DNA from: Pyxicephalus adspersus
Taxonomy: Eukaryota > Chordata > Amphibia > Anura > Pyxicephalidae
DNA length: 64,000 nt
Assembly: GCF_032062135.1 (NCBI RefSeq)
Contig: NC_092860.1
Span: forward strand, 131,219,566-131,283,565
Direction of reading: 5' to 3'
Numbering within the stretch: position 1 is the stretch's first letter; the number at the start of each line of letters is the position of its first letter. A program made the translations under genes and the position numbers. The notes beneath the pieces were generated by a model. That model had not been told where the DNA came from, did no database searches, and was given only the letters and a program-made list of their open reading frames with translations. Positions 62,399 through 64,000 of the stretch are shown piece after piece.

Positions 62399-62842
62399 AA
62401 ATACAACTGAGACCCTTAGTATGTCACCAGTAATTAACATTTAGGTACAAAAAATGAGGGCATTCACATAACAGGCCCCTTCTACTCTCGAGAGGACTCC
62501 TTTCCTTGGATTCCTTTTGATGTGGAGTCTATCCCTGTCTCTGAAAGGTCACTGTTCTATTTTTGGTTCACACTGCTTGTAAGTTAATCATATTTTGATT
62601 CATATTAAAGTTTAATTTGTTATGTTCTATTTTTCATGCCCCTTATTGGTTCACTGTGGCTCATGGGGTTATTCCTGTATATGCATTCATATGTGCCTCT
62701 TATTTTATTTTAGAATGTATTCCTCTCCCCTGAGGAAGCCCTATGATAAATGTGGCAAGAGGAGTAGAAGGGTTGTAATGTGAATCACTTTTTATATTTA
62801 AATGTTAATTATTGGGGGGACACTTGGATCTCAGTTGTATTA
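62399..62842. mobile_element. 444-bp MITE with long terminal inverted repeats (family I)
   Basis: Left end aatacaactgagacccttag, right end ccaagtgt-type inverse closing in tctcagttgtatt. Inverse matches continue inward: taattaacatt against aatgttaatta, then attcacataacaggcccctt and ctactc against gagtagaagggttgtaatgt and gaat. The arms are thus paired over about 100 bp. The right arm contains ctgaggaagccctatgataa. No coding capacity. Confidence 0.8.
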
Positions 62843-64000
62843 AAAAAAATAATTTTATATGTAAACTTTTCCCAAGTAATAAAAGTAAATAAAATTGAAT
62901 TATTATTACAAAAAGCAGATCATGAAAATAAGTAAATGTAAAGAGACATAAAAAACAAAACAGAAATCAACAGTTGTATGGGTTAATCCAAAATTCAAGC
63001 CAACATTACCTGTCACACCATCCTTATGTCTGGCAAAGATACTGTATGAGTTCAGTATACAAAATGGTTGGTTTCACTTCAATCAATTTACTGGTCCACT
63101 TCAGTTTCTTAACAGAATCAAAGTACAATGATTACAAAAGCTGATCTCAAAGTGCTTTAAATATGCTTCCTGAGTATTTAAACTTTTTTTTAAATAGATT
63201 TACCCTTTAGCATTTTTATTTTATACTTTTATATATATTTTTTCCAGTTTTAAAATTCTGTTAGTAAAGCACTCAAGCAGCTGCACACATTTGGCCCTCC
63301 AGTGCAATATCTATCTTGTCTGTCATTTCAGGCTTCCCATACCAAGCACATTGATTATAAATATTGTGAATGACAGGCAAACAAGTGGACAGTCACACCC
63401 AGCTGTCAAATGCCTTGCATGCCCAGCTTCTTGTAAACCAGTCGCTTACAAAAAGAAAAAGACAAAGCCAGGGCCTGAAAAGTTTTAAAGGGGATATGCA
63501 GACTCAGAAACTGCAATCACCCTTCTTATTTTAAGTGTGTAAAAGAAAAATCATATCCTGAATGCTGTGGTATTATATACTATAGTAAAATAAATATATA
63601 TATATATATATATCTTTTTTTTTTATGTATACCAGGTGCATGATTAGCAGAAGATTTCTACTTTATTTTAGTTTACACTATATGTAAACAAGCTTACAAC
63701 TTTGAAAGAGGATTAAAGCTGTGTTCTTTGTAAAGTATCGGGCCTCTTAAAACTGTTGTTACTGTGACCGAGTTTAGACACTCTAAAGGTAAGGAGATGT
63801 TTGTAAATGTGGTTCCTCTCCAGTTTGGCTGCATACACAGTTCTGCGTCTTACTGCGACACAGTCTAGTAATCCTAGCTTATAAAAGATGCACAGGGGGA
63901 TTTTGGGGTAGTTACCAAAGTTTAAAAATAGTCCATGGTGTCCAAACTTTTAAAGATCCTAGAAGCGATTTTATGTTCAAGAAGAGACAAAACTTTATTA
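62843..64000. other. Gene-free stretch to the window end
   Basis: AT-rich, with a (TA)n run at about 63592-63614. The open frame at 63291-63488 has no domain. No feature continues recognisably past the window edge. Confidence 0.5.

Noticed and set aside
1..64000. CRISPR arrays, bacterial operons, rRNA or tRNA genes, or an organised multi-gene system
   Set aside because: Nothing of this kind is visible; composition, microsatellites and MITEs indicate vertebrate intergenic or intronic DNA.

Overview
The window is AT-rich vertebrate nuclear DNA that looks like a gene desert or a very long intron. I found no intact protein-coding gene, no rRNA or tRNA gene, no operon-like packing and no CRISPR array. 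It probably comes from an anuran amphibian, most likely a neobatrachian or ranoid frog. That rests on recognising several dispersed repeats that I associate with frog genomes, above all the palindromic element with 'cctgatttattaaagct' ends. It is recognition, not a database match.

Two stretches clearly descend from proteins. At 10812-12042 (minus strand) lies the 3' end of an L2-like non-LTR retrotransposon: the reverse transcriptase motifs GVPQGS and YADD are readable, with a frameshift between them, and it ends in the usual 3' UTR and TTA-rich tail. At 60297-61840 (minus strand) lies a broken copy of a long unnamed protein family, with at least two in-frame stops, several frameshifts and a lost cysteine pair.

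Most other recognisable features are non-autonomous DNA elements. Family A (long palindrome) has eight copies at 16.0, 19.2, 27.6, 27.8, 30.5, 32.2, 49.9 and 57.8 kb, in two arm subtypes. Family C is hAT-like (3.9 and 13.2 kb). Family D is at 16.3 and 26.3 kb. Family E is at 10.3, 31.2, 40.7 and 46.0 kb. Family F, with 'ttataaa' ends, is at 2.6 and 34.5 kb. Family G, with 'gcacgtgtgtac' ends, is at 23.1 and 51.4 kb. A Tigger/pogo-like element with TA target sites lies at 42.5-43.0 kb, and the end of a second copy forms the first 19 bases of the window. Single elements lie at 49.1-49.7, 58.7 and 62.4-62.8 kb. Two strongly strand-biased, LTR-like segments lie in opposite orientations at 25.3-26.0 and 54.3-55.0 kb.

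Structures that these families do not explain are: a 120-bp inverted-repeat pair at 3.8/5.1 kb, one arm of which is split by a family C insertion; degenerate minisatellites at 13.9-14.2 kb (about 46 bp unit) and 36.55-36.70 kb (about 22 bp unit); a diverged tandem duplication at 18.4-18.8 kb; and a perfect 24-nt hairpin at 37.19 kb. Between the repeats are islands of repeat-free sequence rich in TAATTA-type sites (for example 14.9-15.8, 23.8-24.3, 34.9-35.5, 39.6-40.3, 48.2-48.7 and 50.2-50.6 kb). These are the best places to look for conserved enhancers of a neighbouring developmental gene, but one sequence alone cannot show conservation.
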